Assembly (NCBI GenBank): GCA_035578155.1
Contig: JAPWDM010000003.1
Coordinates: 65,650,142-65,714,141, forward strand
DNA from: Brachynemurus nebulosus
Taxonomy: Eukaryota > Arthropoda > Insecta > Neuroptera > Myrmeleontidae
DNA: 64,000 nucleotides
Direction: 5' to 3'
The first letter of the stretch is position 1, and every line of letters starts with the position of its first letter. Both the position numbers and the translations under genes were made by a program. Below are positions 1-12,646 of the stretch, piece by piece. Below the pieces are notes generated by a model. That model was not told where the DNA came from, ran no database searches, and saw only the letters and a list, made by a program, of their open reading frames with translations.

Positions 1-329
1 ACATCTGGGGACACTTTGTTTAATATCCAGTACTGATATCGGAACTATCACTAATTATTGGATATCCATTTAAAAAAACATCCTGTATAAACACCTGGGA
101 TAACGAACGTAAATAAAAGAATGACGTGTGTATACGTTTAAGTATCCTTTTAAAGGATCATTATTACAACACCGTCATCAACAATGGCGATATTTTAAAA
201 GGACGACAGTAATTACAGTTACAGATAGAAAAATAAAATTCACATCCTTTTTGCAACAAATGACATCTATTGAATGAGTACGGAAACAAAAAGAAAACGA
301 ATTTAATTTCGAAAATTACATTTCAGGAA

Positions 330-490
330 ATATTTCAGCACTTTTCGAAATATAAAATGCAATAATGATGCAAAAGAATGGTTGAAAAACATACAGAAAT
401 ACAAAAAATTAATATGAATCATCTTTTAGTTTTATGCAAGTGATATTACACGTTTGTAATATCATTTGCCTATATTGCAAAATGTATGTA
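330..490 (+). repeat. dispersed repeat also present at 5400-5540
   Basis: Partner of the segment at 5400: gttgaaaaacatacagaaat then aatcatcttttagtttta and tttgcctatattgca. Confidence 0.5.
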
Positions 491-939
491 AAAAAAAAAA
501 TAGAACACTAGAAAGTTAATTCTGTGTTTTATAAATTAATTTCTGGTAATGAAGTTTACATAAAAATCCCATGATGAAACAAACATTTTTTTTTAATTTG
601 AATTAATTATTTTTTTATGTTTCCCCTTTTGTTTAATTTTAATAAATCCGCTTATGCCTAAAGGGATAATTTCAAACAAAATGCAAACTTTTATAAACAC
701 AGTAACCACAGAGAGATACAAATAGTGGGAGTTTTTAATTTAAAATCAAATCAAAAAGTACGGAAAAGTGTGGAAAAATCTGTAAATTTTTAATAACAAC
801 TGAATTTTCATTTATTCAATTAGATATTTATTAAAAGTACACGAGACTCTTGTGGATTGTGTACCTTCCGAATCCGACGTGGTAAATAAATTATAACGGT
901 AGATTATATAATCAATTTACATGTGTAGGTACAGTACGA

Positions 940-1135
940 ATCCAATTTGTTATAGTGAAAAAATTTTTAATTTTGTCAAATTTTCACCTAAATATAGAGT
1001 TGATTTTATTGAAAAATTGTTCAAATAAGAGTTGTAGATATCGACGGGGGCAACCGTCTTTAGCTCTTATCAACGGTTTGGCTGTAATAAAAACGGTAAC
1101 TCTCAAAAAACTCACACTGTATAAATATAATAATA
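940..1135 (+). repeat. fragment of the TACAGGGTG-family interior
   Basis: Contains gttcaaataagagttgtaga, tatcgacgggggcaaccg and ggtaactctcaaaaaactca. These match, in inverted or direct form, 53040-53145 inside the 52579 element. The 61-codon frame here is therefore repeat-derived. Confidence 0.6.
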
Positions 1136-1302
1136 AATAATTGTAATGTTGTCTTTTACGAAAAATTCAAATATGTGACGTATTATGACGTAGATGGCGA
1201 ACTGCGCAAAAAAAGCTCATTTTGGACTCAAATGTAGCGTACCTTTCTCTATCTACTTTGCCAGTTTCATAAATTGTCAATCACTGGTGAATATTAATTA
1301 GT

Positions 1303-2110
1303 TACAGCTTACAAGGAAAGGGCAAGAAGTCGAAAATTCAAAAAAATCTGAAACTTTGTCAGTATTTAGAGAGTGGCTACCTAATAACATAAAAAATATC
1401 AGTTGCTGCTAAAAAACGTCTTTAAGGGATAAAAGATCCCCTCAAAGTTGGAACTCAAAAATTTAAAAATCGATGAAATTTTGTTTATAGGTACCTACCT
1501 TAAAAAGTTCTAGTAACAAATCTAACATTATTTTTTGCATCTACAAATTTTTAGGGGTTGAAACCACCCCTTCATATGTGTACTTAAAAATTTATAAATT
1601 GATGATATTTTGTTTATATATACTATATAGGGCTCTAGTAATAAATATAACATTATTTTTTGCATCCACAAATTTTCAAGGGTTGAAATCATCAATTTAT
1701 AAATTTTTAAGTACACATATGAAGGGGTGGTTTCAACCCCTAAAAATTTATAGATGCAAAAAATAATGTTATATTTATTATTAGAGCTCTGTATAGTATA
1801 TATAAACAAAATATTATCAATTTTTAAATTTTTAAGTACACAGTTGAGGGGTGGTTTCAACCCTTAAAAATGTGTAAATGCAAAAAATAATGTCATATTT
1901 GTTACTAGAACTTTTTAAGGTACCTATAAACAAAATTTCATCGATTTTTAAATTTTTGAGTTCCAACTTTGAGGGGATGTTTCACCCCTTAAAAACGTTT
2001 TTTAGCAGCAACTGATATTTTTTTATGTTATTAGGTAGCCACTCTCTACATACTGACAAAGTTTCAGATTTTTTTGAATTTTCGACTTCTTACCCTTTCC
2101 TTGTTAGCTG
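1303..2110. mobile_element. ~800-bp foldback element
   Basis: Outer arms acaaggaaagggcaagaagt and its inverse near 2090, then ctgaaactttgtcagtattt / tactgacaaagtttcagatt, pair almost throughout. Inside, blocks of ggggtggtttcaacccctta and tgcaaaaaataatgttatat repeat in both orientations. Open frames at 1528-1860 and 1578-1766 are read-throughs of these repeats. Confidence 0.85.
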
Positions 2111-3153
2111 GACATTTTTAACTCTTCAACGACCCTACCAGAAATATCTTGTAATTTTCGGATCTGTCTAACCGAATTTGTTCCAATGACGAATTCTCAC
2201 TGTACCTGACATATTATTATGATGCTGTAACTGGACGCGAATAAATATTTTCTAAGGGAGGGGAAAATATGAAAAACACCAAGTATAGTAGGTGGCACTA
2301 CCATCGGGCAAAACAAACAGGCCGGTAAGAGTTGATGAGATAAATGAAATTTGTACAGGGTACACGAACGGCACTAACCAGCCAGTAAAGTATCTACCCA
2401 AAGCACCTCCGAGAAACAGGAGCAAACATAGCGACGGCCATCTCACGGCTAAATAAATATTAAATGTTCATTTACACTAACCGCACACATTATACGCATC
2501 CAGTCAGATAAGGTGAAAGTGCGGGGAAAGTTGCACGAACGTAATATCATTAATAATGTGCATAGGGGAAGGACACCTAAAGCGGGTAAGTTAAACCTGA
2601 AGGTCCAAAAAAGTGAGGTAAATCGGTTAGAATATTTATCGAACTTTAAAATGAAACATGATTTAAGAAGGTTTTGAATGAGATTTGCCTTTAATAAAAG
2701 AAATACGAAACCTATGCAAAAAGCCGCTTTTCCCGTGAAGATAGCCTGTATGCAGGCTATTCCTAATAAAATTACCAGTGAGAGATACGGATTCCTTTAA
2801 ATTAGACGAAGACAGAGAAGCGCCAGACGCATCGAATACTATCTCCAAACTTCCCAAGTTCCATGTAGTTCAGTAGCTACAGCCAAAAAAGCCAAACTCC
2901 AAATGTGATGTTTAATTAATTTATTCATTCAAAACTAAACGTGATTTTAGAAATATACAATTTTTCATCGATTTAATATCTGTTTTTGTTGGTTGTGGCG
3001 AGTTTCTTACGTAATTGTTCAATTTTAATCTTGCATATCTTTTTCTTTGACGTGTAGTTGATTCACGACTACTCCTTGTCTCCTTCGCTCACTAAAATAA
3101 TATAATAATTAATTTTCTTGGATTACATAATGTGATTCGTACGATTCTTTGCC

Positions 3154-3187
3154 CTGATGATGGCCATTTAAATGGTTGAAACATGTC
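3154..3187 (+). ncRNA. hammerhead-ribozyme-like core
   Basis: The segment reads CTGATGA, a short palindromic hairpin (ggccatttaaatggtt), then GAAACATGTC. This reproduces the catalytic-core order CUGAUGA / stem II / GAAA / short palindromic stem III / GUC typical of the minimal type I hammerheads of Penelope-like retroelements. A stem I is not evident from the flanks, so activity is doubtful. Confidence 0.35.
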
Positions 3188-4155
3188 AGTTTGACTTATT
3201 TTGTCTTTTATGCTGATTTTACTTGACGTTATTGCAGGATATCGCTATAATCTGTTCATAGGAATTTTGTATATATCACCTGCAGTTGGATTTTCAAATT
3301 TCAAATTCCAAATTTATTTATCTGTCAATAATTTCTTACTGTTGGTAAAAATTATGATGTTTTTATCCGCACATTCTGACAGTACTTTTTTTTTACATAG
3401 AATTTAAATCCAACTACCCGTTTTTGAGTTATGATCCCGAAACTTTTGTTATTCTTATGGAACGTTAAGTCGATTTAGTTTTCGACTAATCACGAAATAA
3501 CTAGCGCTCAAGTGGAAGTTACTGAAATTCGATGATGTCCGGTAACGAACAGCTACCCGCTTTAGGCGACTTTCCCCTACACGTACGCAATCATATAGTC
3601 ATAGCATCAACCATTCAGATTTGCAAATTTATGTATAGAGCACGGACGTACGTAAACGCATCCCGTGCGTCCTGCTCGCCTCGCGCCCCGGCCGGTACCA
3701 CTCTAGTGATGATTTATGTACTAACGTTGATCGTACCAAACCAGCATACTTTTAATTAAAATTGATCCCGTTTTCACAGTCGGCTAATTGCCTCATGAAT
3801 TACGCAAAAATAATAACCAACATGGTACGGAGGGGAAAAAATCTATGTACAAGTTCATTATTAAAATAAATCATTTGTATTACATAATAATTATGTGAAC
3901 GGTACAATAGTGGTCATAAGAATAGTGACAGTTGTCGTGGTTCGAGGTTTGTTCCAACCTAATCCACACAAGACCGCCATAAAATGTTTCCAGTATCGCA
4001 AGAATTACCAAAGAGCAACCTTCGCGCCAAAATGCGACAGTAAATATTGATTAATAATTTCAGCTCTAGAGATTAAACTTATTTCATATTCATATTTCCA
4101 ACATTTTATAAAAAAAGTTTAAAGACCAAAAAATTAAAAACTGAAACACAACAGT

Positions 4156-5034
4156 TATGCAGGGTGTAAAGTATATAAATCTCGCTACGAAAATAGTGGG
4201 TAGATCTCACCAATGTAATTAATTCGTCAATTAAAAAATAAAAAATTGAAAAAAATACCCTTTAGTTTTTTTTTTTTTAATGGCGTATCACTTATAGGTC
4301 ATACTGGGCGTTATTTGTAATATGAACTGAGTAAAACGGCATGAAATTACCGGCAAAAATCACTTTCATTATAAGCTTGATTCTTAAATAATAATTTGTT
4401 ATAACAATAATAACAATACCTACTCTTTAAACATTTTTATAACAGCGAAAATACCACAAGATACACTCACACGCAATAAAACAGCAAATCGTTTGAAACA
4501 ACAGAATTAATTTGACCGTTAACATAAGTTCAGTGTTGCCAAATTAAAACCATGAATACCATAAAAAAAATATCACAAATCACTGTCACCTAGAGGTGAC
4601 ACTAGGAATTAATGAGTTAATATTTGCTGATAAATTTGTACCAAAACTGTTTTTTAACAAAAAAAATTTGATACAAAATATGGGTCAAAAAAGGGGCCCT
4701 TAAAAAATTGTTTTAATCCGGCTCTGGCCATCTCATCTTTGTAAGATAAATTTTCTGTTTTTAAAAAAGCATTTGGGAAACACGTTTACGACCTAAACAT
4801 GTTTACAAAATTTTACTGAATTTTAGTGAATAGAATTATTTTCTACTTTTGACATTAAGAACGTATTTATGCATAATTTAGACAGGGTCGTAATTTTGAC
4901 ACATCATGTAGCCAGTTAATTTGCGATTTTCTCAAAATGTTAATTCCGAAAAAATTGCTCTGATTTTAGTGTTTAAAAGGTGCAATGAGTCACCTCTCAA
5001 AAGAACGAGTGTGATTTTTTTTACACCCCTGTAT
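4156..5034. mobile_element. TACAGGGTG-family element, ~880-bp copy
   Basis: The ends are TATGCAGGGTGTAAAGTATA and, inverted, TTTACACCCCTGTATA. The interior shares atgggtcaaaaaaggggccc with 19781 and the (a/g)atttcaccca/tctcaccaa block with 52579. Confidence 0.75.
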
Positions 5035-5399
5035 AATCATTTCAATCTAGCTCAAATAAAAAGCAATAAAGTAGCAGACCATTAAATATGAATTGTCAGA
5101 TGATACGTATTTACCAAGCAACAAGTTTTGTTTAGTCAACATTCATTAGCTGCTGTTAGGAAATAAAAAGCCACTATCTCCGGTTAATTGTTTTTTATAT
5201 TGTTTACACAAAACAAATTTTTTGTTCGTCAAAACAAAAGTAAAAATTTTAAACTTTTACAAAACACAAATATCACACAATGGCCGTAGGACAGCAGCAA
5301 CAAGAGCAATAAATGTAGCGAAATAATTAAAAACAGTTTAAAACTCACCCTAAAGCCTTTCAGAAGCTACCGCACAAAACAAATAGCTTTGAAAAAAAA

Positions 5400-5540
5400 A
5401 TTTTCACTTCAAAAAAATAAAAATATCCGAAATAGTTGAAAAACAAACAGAAATACAAAATTTTATATTATTTCATCTTTTAACTCTATGTAATTGACAT
5501 AACGTGTATGCTATGTCGTGTGCCTATATTCAAGAAATCT
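5400..5540 (+). repeat. dispersed repeat also present at 330-490
   Basis: Both loci share agttgaaaaacaaacagaaa-like sequence followed by tttcatcttttaa...tatg...acgtg and gcctatatt. They are diverged and the class is unknown. Confidence 0.5.
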
Positions 5541-6312
5541 ATTGGAAAAACCATCACCAACCATATTTACATTTTAAAATTGATAATTTTTTCATTTATC
5601 CATCTGTCAGGTATTTTGAGGGAAATTTTTTGACATATACACTCACATATCCGGGTGAAAAAAATTTACATAAACTGTGTACAGGAAAAAAATTTTAAAT
5701 ATGTCAAGCGTCTCTCATTACGGGAAATTTTAATGTACATTTTTGTGGATATGTGCTTGGGTACTTACATACGTGTATGACGTATAAGTTTTTCTAAAAA
5801 TGAAGTCAACATCACACCGAATAACTGACAAAAATTTTTTTGCCGATACGTTATTATCACATAAATAACGTAGATACCGCCGTTGATCGAAACGGGACAA
5901 ATCGACAACCAGTCCGGGCAAAACGATCCATCCAATTTAGTAGATTATCAATATTTCGGGCTTGCCGATAACGTACAATATACACGTATATGGGGTTATA
6001 TAAAAATAATATTCTTCTATTTTATATGAGCACCTTTATGTAGCCAAATTCGATTACAGAATTCCGAGAATTTTCATTAAATTTATGACATCAATATAGA
6101 AAAATTATTCGTCAAATGACTTCAGTTAATACAATCAATACTAATGCCTGTACAGGCGTATTTAAACTTTGAGACACTTGAATTAAATATTAGGTAAAAT
6201 CAGTCGCTAGCGTAGGGCTTCGGTGAATTAAAAAAGCGAAGTCTACGATTACAATAGATTTAGAGTATTCTTTTCAGTATAAATCTTTCCTTAACAAATT
6301 CAAATTTTTACG

Positions 6313-7058
6313 TTAAAGGGAGATTCGCTAAAAAAAACAAAAATGATTTTTTTTTCATAATTATGTTCCTTAAGGTGTTAGAAATATTCTCCTAAAATTT
6401 TATTTAAAAAAAAATCAAAATTCAAAAAGTTATGGGCATTTTAGTGCACGGACTTTACTATAATTCAATTTAAATAAAAAACTTGAAATGATTTTTTCTC
6501 GAAAGTACATTTTTCGACATGGTTCCTCAAAAAGTATGTGAGATATCGACATAAATCAAAGTGCATATTATTCCACGATGCCGTAATTTTGGCAGGAACT
6601 AGAATCTTTTGGTTCCGTAATATATTTTCAAAATGGCGGCTGTTTATAGTTGAGAAAAAGCGGTGATTTTAAAAAATTTATTTTCTAAATGCGATTTCTC
6701 GCTGGTTTTTTATTTTATTTTATTTATTATTTTTTTTTTTTTTTTTTTTTTTTGAGATCCTAGTTAGTGCCGCAAATGCATATGTATATTTTCAGGATAT
6801 TTTTTATTTTTTTATTTTGGTTCACTGAGGATTTCAGAACGCGAGGAACCATTAAGGTGGAAAAATCTCGCAGTGTCGACTTCAAAGCCATTTATACTCA
6901 GCTCATTTTTGAATTTAAAAAAAAAAAATGTTATCTTAAGACATGTAGAAACAATGTTGTATATTTAGTTTTTCAATAAAATATTAATTTGTATAAAAAA
7001 AATAAAAAAATAAAAGAAAGGTCGATTTTTTATTTTTTTTGGGCGAATCTCCCCTTAA
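6313..7058. mobile_element. TTAA-family A MITE, copy 1
   Basis: The ends are TTAAAGGGAGATTCGCTAAA and, inverted, GGGCGAATCTCCCCTTAA, with TTAA at both edges. It is in the opposite orientation to copies 2-4. The interior includes aaatggcggctgtttatagt and gtggaaaaatctcgcagtgt. The open frame 6767-6979 lies inside and is not a gene. Confidence 0.85.
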
Positions 7059-7235
7059 GTATATAATATTGAAATAGAAAAAACTATGTTTTAAGTTGGC
7101 CGTGAAAATAATATTTTCTCTCCTATATAAGTCAGCGTCACTTTAATTATTCTTATTTATTAATTAATAACTTTTTGGGGAGTTTTTTTGGCTTCAACAC
7201 ATTTTCCGTCATTACATACTGAACAATTCAATAAT

Positions 7236-7304
7236 GCAGTCAGTCGGAATCTAACCCGTGCATTCTAGCTGCCAGTCTAGGACGCTACCGACTGCACTAC
7301 CGAT
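7236..7304 (-). tRNA. tRNA-derived SINE-like head
   Basis: On the minus strand it runs gtgcagtcggtagcgtccta, gactggcagctagaatgc, then acgggttagattccgactg. Box A/B spacing and the T arm (cggg...ttccg) are tRNA-like. Acceptor pairing is poor. No definite tail. Confidence 0.45.
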
Positions 7305-7611
7305 TTGTTGATTTGACACACCAATAACTTATATATAAACATTCAGTAAATGAAACTAGAATTTTGAAAGCGATTTTCTCGAAATTGACTAGCCAATGGG
7401 TTTATATATTTTAACAATTAATTAATCTTTAGAGGGACTATAATCCTGCGAAATCCCATCCCGAAGTCAATTTCCCAGGTCGTGCCCTCTCCTTGTAAAA
7501 TCGGTAAGAAAAATGACAGAGCTAGTTATTTGAGTCACTTGGTGCGAATTTCGCTCACTCTACCTCAATAATTCAAAAAAAATAATCGAATCAAAAAATT
7601 AGTATTCAAAA

Positions 7612-7762
7612 TAAAGAAAGAGGAAAAATTGAAAAAAATAAAAATTTTGAATATTTGTCATTTACTTAACAACACACAATTTGAAAAGAGAAAATATTGA
7701 AAAAAATAGAATTTTTGGAATATTTGTCATTTACTTAACAACAAAAAATTTGAAAAAAAAAA
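7612..7762. repeat. tandem duplication, ~75 bp x 2
   Basis: Two adjacent units contain ttgaaaaaaata(a/g)a followed by gaatatttgtcatttactta then acaaca(c/a)acaatttgaaaa, with a few differences. Confidence 0.85.
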
Positions 7763-8281
7763 TTCCTCTCTAAATAAACACTTGGAAAATTTCTCATAAA
7801 GATTAGCATAAATATTTACTTATTCAAAAAAAAAAAAAATACCTAAAACGTGAGAGCTCATTGAGTGAATTGGAAATATGTTGACGGCAGATGGTTCGAA
7901 TGCGTTAAAAAAAATACGCCATTCACTCTCAAAATGAATTTCAATAACGAAAAAAAAAATTATTAAGCACCAACCAACCAGCGCAACGCCAAACGAAAAA
8001 AATGACAAAAATTGCGTAGCCTTGACACAGACAGACATTACATAAACATTTATTTTCGACAATTCTAAAAAATTCATGTTTTATTTCCTTTGAGAGAAAC
8101 AAATCATTTGTCGGACAAAGATCAATGTATTTGTTGTCATCTTTTTTTTCTCTACTTACATAAAAAAGAAGAAACGGAACCATTTTTCGAAATACTGAAT
8201 TTCATTGTCACCCAGAAAGAAAAAGATATATTAGTTGATAATAGAAAAATAGCTCAAATTTATATAAAAAAAAGAAAATAG

Positions 8282-8340
8282 TCCGGTCGTAGCATCCTGC
8301 ATAACGTAGCGAATTTCTCAGGATTCACTTCCAAAGGAAT
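8282..8340 (-). repeat. end fragment of element family C
   Basis: Reads, reversed, gtgaatcctgagaaattcgc then tacgttatgcaggatgct, the 3' terminal block shared with 25450, 33286, 35453 and 57946. Confidence 0.6.
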
Positions 8341-8453
8341 AACTTTATATCACACGAAAATTCAAAAAATAATTTTTTTTAAATAGTCTCCCGAAAGTAC
8401 AAAATATTTTTGTTGAAAAAAATTGCAAAGATTCAACAAAGAAAAAAATCGCC

Positions 8454-8681
8454 TTAAAACGTCTTTCGATGTCTTTTAGTGTCGCTTTCCCATGCATCAA
8501 GATTTAACCACTGTCTATGTTCAAGATCTCTCTCTTCTATAGCTTCATCGATCCCGTCAATCCAACATTATCTTGGGCGACCCCTATTCCTTCTGCCTGG
8601 GTGAATCCATTTCATGACACGTTTGGATAGTTTTTGAAGGCCCCTTCCCTGAACATGGCCAAACCTGATATCCAAAAGATA
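8454..8681 (-). pseudogene. LINE (non-LTR retrotransposon) ORF2 C-terminal fragment
   Basis: Minus-strand reading from 8669: IRFGHVQGRGLQKLSKRVMK, then WIHPGRRNRGRPR, an in-frame TAA (8568-8570), CWIDGIDEAIEERDLEHRQW, LNLDAWESDTKRHRKTF and stop at 8454. The block RFGHV...LxxxVxxW..PGRRxRGRPRxxWxD...E.R.L......W is the typical extreme C-terminus of insect LINE reverse-transcriptase proteins. The internal stop hides it from simple open-frame searches. No RT or endonuclease domain remains nearby. Dead fragment. Confidence 0.75.
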
Positions 8682-9373
8682 TTAAGTGGTATTTTCCGCT
8701 CTTGGTGTAAAAAAATTTAGAAACTTGAAAAAATACCATCGGACGTGTCTGGCTAAAGAACTCGGTACTCGTCTTGAGCCCAAGCGGACCCTTAGTAATA
8801 GCTGAATTTCCTTCCTGAAAATTCGATAAAATATGTACCTTACTTTATTTTCCTTTTTGAGATATGATCCCCGGCAAACTGATAAGAAAACTGGCACAAG
8901 ACTCAAGGTCGATACCTCAAATCGAAAATTAATATTCAACCCCGGACATTTTCGACAAACTTATCAACTGATAGGAAACACCCGGTAACTGAAAACTAAA
9001 TAAAATAATCCTATCTCACGCATACGGAAAATAAATTTTTACTCAATTTTTCCTCTTTTTTTTGCCTCTCGTTTGGTTGTGAAAACGCATAAATAAAACT
9101 TTTTACAACGGACCCAACCAAACAATATTTTCATCTTATAAAAGTTATTGCAGTACTCTGTGTATGGCATTGGTGTGAGGACAGACCGTGGCGGGCGCCC
9201 GTCCCATTGCCCGTGCGGCCTACCGCACGAACAATTCAATACATGTATTTAAATGTACGTATTCAGACCAATACGATTTGGTTTCAAGTGGTCAAACCCT
9301 TGAATAAAGATTTAATAATTTTACAGTCTATTTTACCACATCTTGATCTTGTGTGTATCGGATTTTATACTGC

Positions 9374-10033
9374 TTCCGAGACTACTAAAGTAGCGGAAGC
9401 ATTGTAATCACTTTTGAAAAATAAAAATAAAAATTCCCTTCAAAATAAAATTTTTTACGCACATTTTACGTTTTACAGCTTCCTGAACAATTTTGGTTTG
9501 GTGTCTGTCTCTCTGTCCGTCTGTGTGTCGCCTGTTTGCACCAAGTTGCATAACTTCTAAACTATTCGATTGCTTTTAATGAAATTTTCAGAAATTATGC
9601 AGTTTGGTTCCTAGATGGTCCGCTATAAATTTAATCGAAATCGGAGTAACGGTAGCTACGCCGCTACCATGTCATTCCATTAATATAGTAAATTGCACCA
9701 AGTAGCATAACTTCTGAATTATTAAATTCATTTTTATGAAATTGCCAAAAATTATGCAGCTTGGTTCTTAGATGGTCCCCTACAAATTTCATTGCATTCG
9801 GAGTAATAGTATCCACGGCGCTACCATGAAATCACATTAAATGTCAATATCTTATTTACTGCTAGTCCCACTTCGCTAAATATTTTATGAATCGTTTTGT
9901 TTATTTATTTCTATTAATTTATATACCTATATTAAATTATACAAAGATATATTGGGCATTAAATTACTAAGGTGCTTTTACGAGTGGAAGGAAGCTGTGT
10001 GCCACACCCCATTGGCAGCGTATTTTTTTGTAT
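9374..10033. repeat. dispersed repeat F, copy 1
   Basis: Inverted partner of 59845-60403. It shares gcaccaagttgcataacttc, ggtagctacgccgctaccat, agtatccacggcgctaccat and gtgtgccacaccccattggc. Two internal direct units each combine a gcaccaagt(t/a)gcataacttct block with a gctaccatg block. Includes the gtctgtctctctgtccgtct stretch seen in many insect repeats. Confidence 0.75.
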
Positions 10034-11196
10034 ATTTATATACCTGCATGTTTTTGAATATTATATTTTAAGAAAAAAATTTTTAAAATAATTTTCCGTT
10101 TATATTTTTATTTTTACATATTCTTCGCTATTCAGAAAGGAAGTGATAAAATTTTTTGGGAATTCCAGATTTTACATTTAATTGTAAATAGACACAAAGT
10201 ATGTTTACTTAAAATATGTATAATTTTATGGCCCTATATACTTACAATTTCAAGGCCTTTTATGTTTGCACTTTTGTCCATTTGTTCGATTTTACAATAC
10301 TTTTATAAAAATAGTTTTTATAAGGTGCCCGCATTAGTGTGAATGCTCAATTTGACCGCACTGTGCCACGTGCCACGTTGCGGGCAAGTTGCGGCCGTGT
10401 TACGAACGACCGTACCTGTCGGACCGATCCTTTAGCCTGGCTGGCAGCAGAAAGGCACATATATATGTACATAATATAATATTACGTGATGCCAAAGAGA
10501 GATTGTTATTATAAATGTAATTCCGTAGAACAATAGTATATATATTTGTGGTGGTACCAGCGTCTTGTCTCAGTGAGTCTTACCGCCTGTCTCTACTTTC
10601 TACCTACCTATGTGTATAGTTCTACTTGAGAATAGCAGATAATTAATTGCCTGCAGACGTATGATAAACCTTCTATAGGGGATAAATATATTTATGTATT
10701 TAACTACTTTAGCAAAGAAAAGCTCAGTTTCATAAACTAAATTCGTGACTAAATCTGTTATAAAGGTTGATGACCATGCAAGATTATGTATATATTTAAA
10801 TTAGTAACTCTTCAGCCTTGTTAAAATAGTGTTTTTTCTATTTTGAAAGCCAACTTTGGTTAAGCTGGCTTGGGGTTTCTCTTTGGAACGAATCTTGTCT
10901 GGGAAACAAATAGAAATTGAAACTTGGTAACGTAAGGTTTTTTGAAAATATCAAAAGTTACCTGTGGGGCGATTAAACTCATCAAACTATTAACACTAGT
11001 CCTTGGTCAAAAATAGAGAAAGCCACAAAATTATTTTGTAACTTATTAATTCAAAAATTTAATAATTTTTATGCGCGGTAGCGCCCACATGATATTTGTA
11101 TTGTCACCTCAAATTTTCTCCCGGGAAAATATTTTCCTGAGATAAAAGTAGCCTATGTCCATTTTCGTTCTCCTACTTGAAGTCAATTACTCGTTT

Positions 11197-12646
11197 CTAG
11201 TGTTCCGTGCCAAAATTGTCAAAACGGAACACTCATGCAATCACTTCGGTGTCTGTCCGAGTGTCACAGGCAATTTCTTCTGAAACCACTCGACACGAAA
11301 ATTTGAAACTTAGCACGTTGATAGGGTGTGATGGCCTAATTCCAGATGTGAAGTTAAGTTTCAATTCTAGAGGTCAATTTTAGAGGATAACCTGGAAAGT
11401 GAAAACGAAATCTTTTCCCAAGAGCACCGAGTAGGGTATCAAACGAAAGCCTATCAAAGCCCGAATTCAGTAATATATATATATATATATATAACTACAT
11501 ACTTTTGTCCATTTTTTTATTTTTTATTTGGGTAAAACATAAAAATTGCTGTCCCCGACCTTTATTACCAGAGGGATTGTTCAGAAAAATCAAAAAAAAT
11601 TCACGAACATTAGGGATGGGGTGTAGATTAAGCGAAAATTATCAAACCTGAATTTCCTTGCACAACTTCCTTGGTATGTAAAAAGAAAAGTTGATGACAT
11701 ATTTTGCTTTGAGCAAGATGCTGTTAATCAATAATTATATTACTAATATGTTAAACGGGTATTTCGGAAATTTTTTTGAAAGTGAGTTTTAGAAATTAAA
11801 GAAGAAGTAAGGAATAACTGATAAATCTAGACATGAAAAATATATTACCTGAATATTATCTAATAATATTTGTAAAATTTTTTTAGGTATCCACAGGAAT
11901 AATAAAATTCAAGCTATTCAAAAAATTGATAATATTTAAATAATTTTCTGACTTATAAGCAGGATAACTAACAGAGGATACTAATTGTACGGAACGGTAG
12001 TTGACGCTATCAAAAACAAATTGCAAAATTATTTAAGGTACTATTAATTAGCGAGTGAAGTTAAAAAAGACTCTTTTTAAATAATTTTTTTAAATGAAAA
12101 ATTTATTTTTGGGGAAATTTTTTTTTACATATGGTAACTTAGGATCTATATTTTATAAAAAATGTTTTCCTCTTTAATTATAATTTTGTTCACTACTACA
12201 GAGGGCGTTGAAGTTGACGTAAAAAAAAAATGACGTCTAGGCGTCAAAAATGAAGGCTAGTATTTTCACATTCAAATAAACAATTAAAAATTAAAATACA
12301 ATTTTAGGTTACTTATTGAATTAATTCAAAGAAAATAAAAATATCCCTGAGTCTTTATTATAATTTACGTGATATATTTTCGGAAACATAATTGTGAACA
12401 TAAACATTTTTCTTCATTTACAATCATTGGGAAATATATTATCACCTATTTTCCCTAACTTTCCAGAACATTTCGTGAAATCCCTGATCGTGAAGCTTCC
12501 CTGACCTTTCCCTGACCTTCCCTGACTTTTCAGAATGTGGACACCCTGTAATTTTTCTAGAAAAATCGGTGTGACTGCCGGACAGACGAACACGAGAGTG
12601 GTCTTATAAGGGTTCCATTTTTCCGTTTAAGGTACGGAACCCTAAA
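11197..12646. mobile_element. element bounded by inverted GTTCCGT motifs
   Basis: The left edge agtgttccgtgccaaaattg then aaaacggaacactcatgc, and the right edge agggttccatttttccgttt then aggtacggaaccctaaa, are hairpin-like motifs. These resemble the 'GGTTCCGT...ACGGAACCCT' ends of abundant insect repeats, often next to gtctgtccg / cggacagacg. Interior is AT-rich and non-coding. Whether it is one element or two ends of different copies is uncertain. Confidence 0.45.
11474..11493. repeat. short (AT)n tract
   Basis: About ten AT units. Confidence 0.9.

Noticed and set aside
955..1140. 61-residue open frame near the left end
   Set aside because: Matches the interior of a non-coding TACAGGGTG-family element at 53 kb.
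1528..1860. 110-residue minus-strand open frame with internal repeats
   Set aside because: Lies within the inverted repeats of the 1303-2110 foldback. The repeated peptide is a by-product.
8682..8939. 85-residue minus-strand open frame next to the LINE fragment
   Set aside because: It is not in frame with the LINE tail and shows no LINE or other domain pattern.
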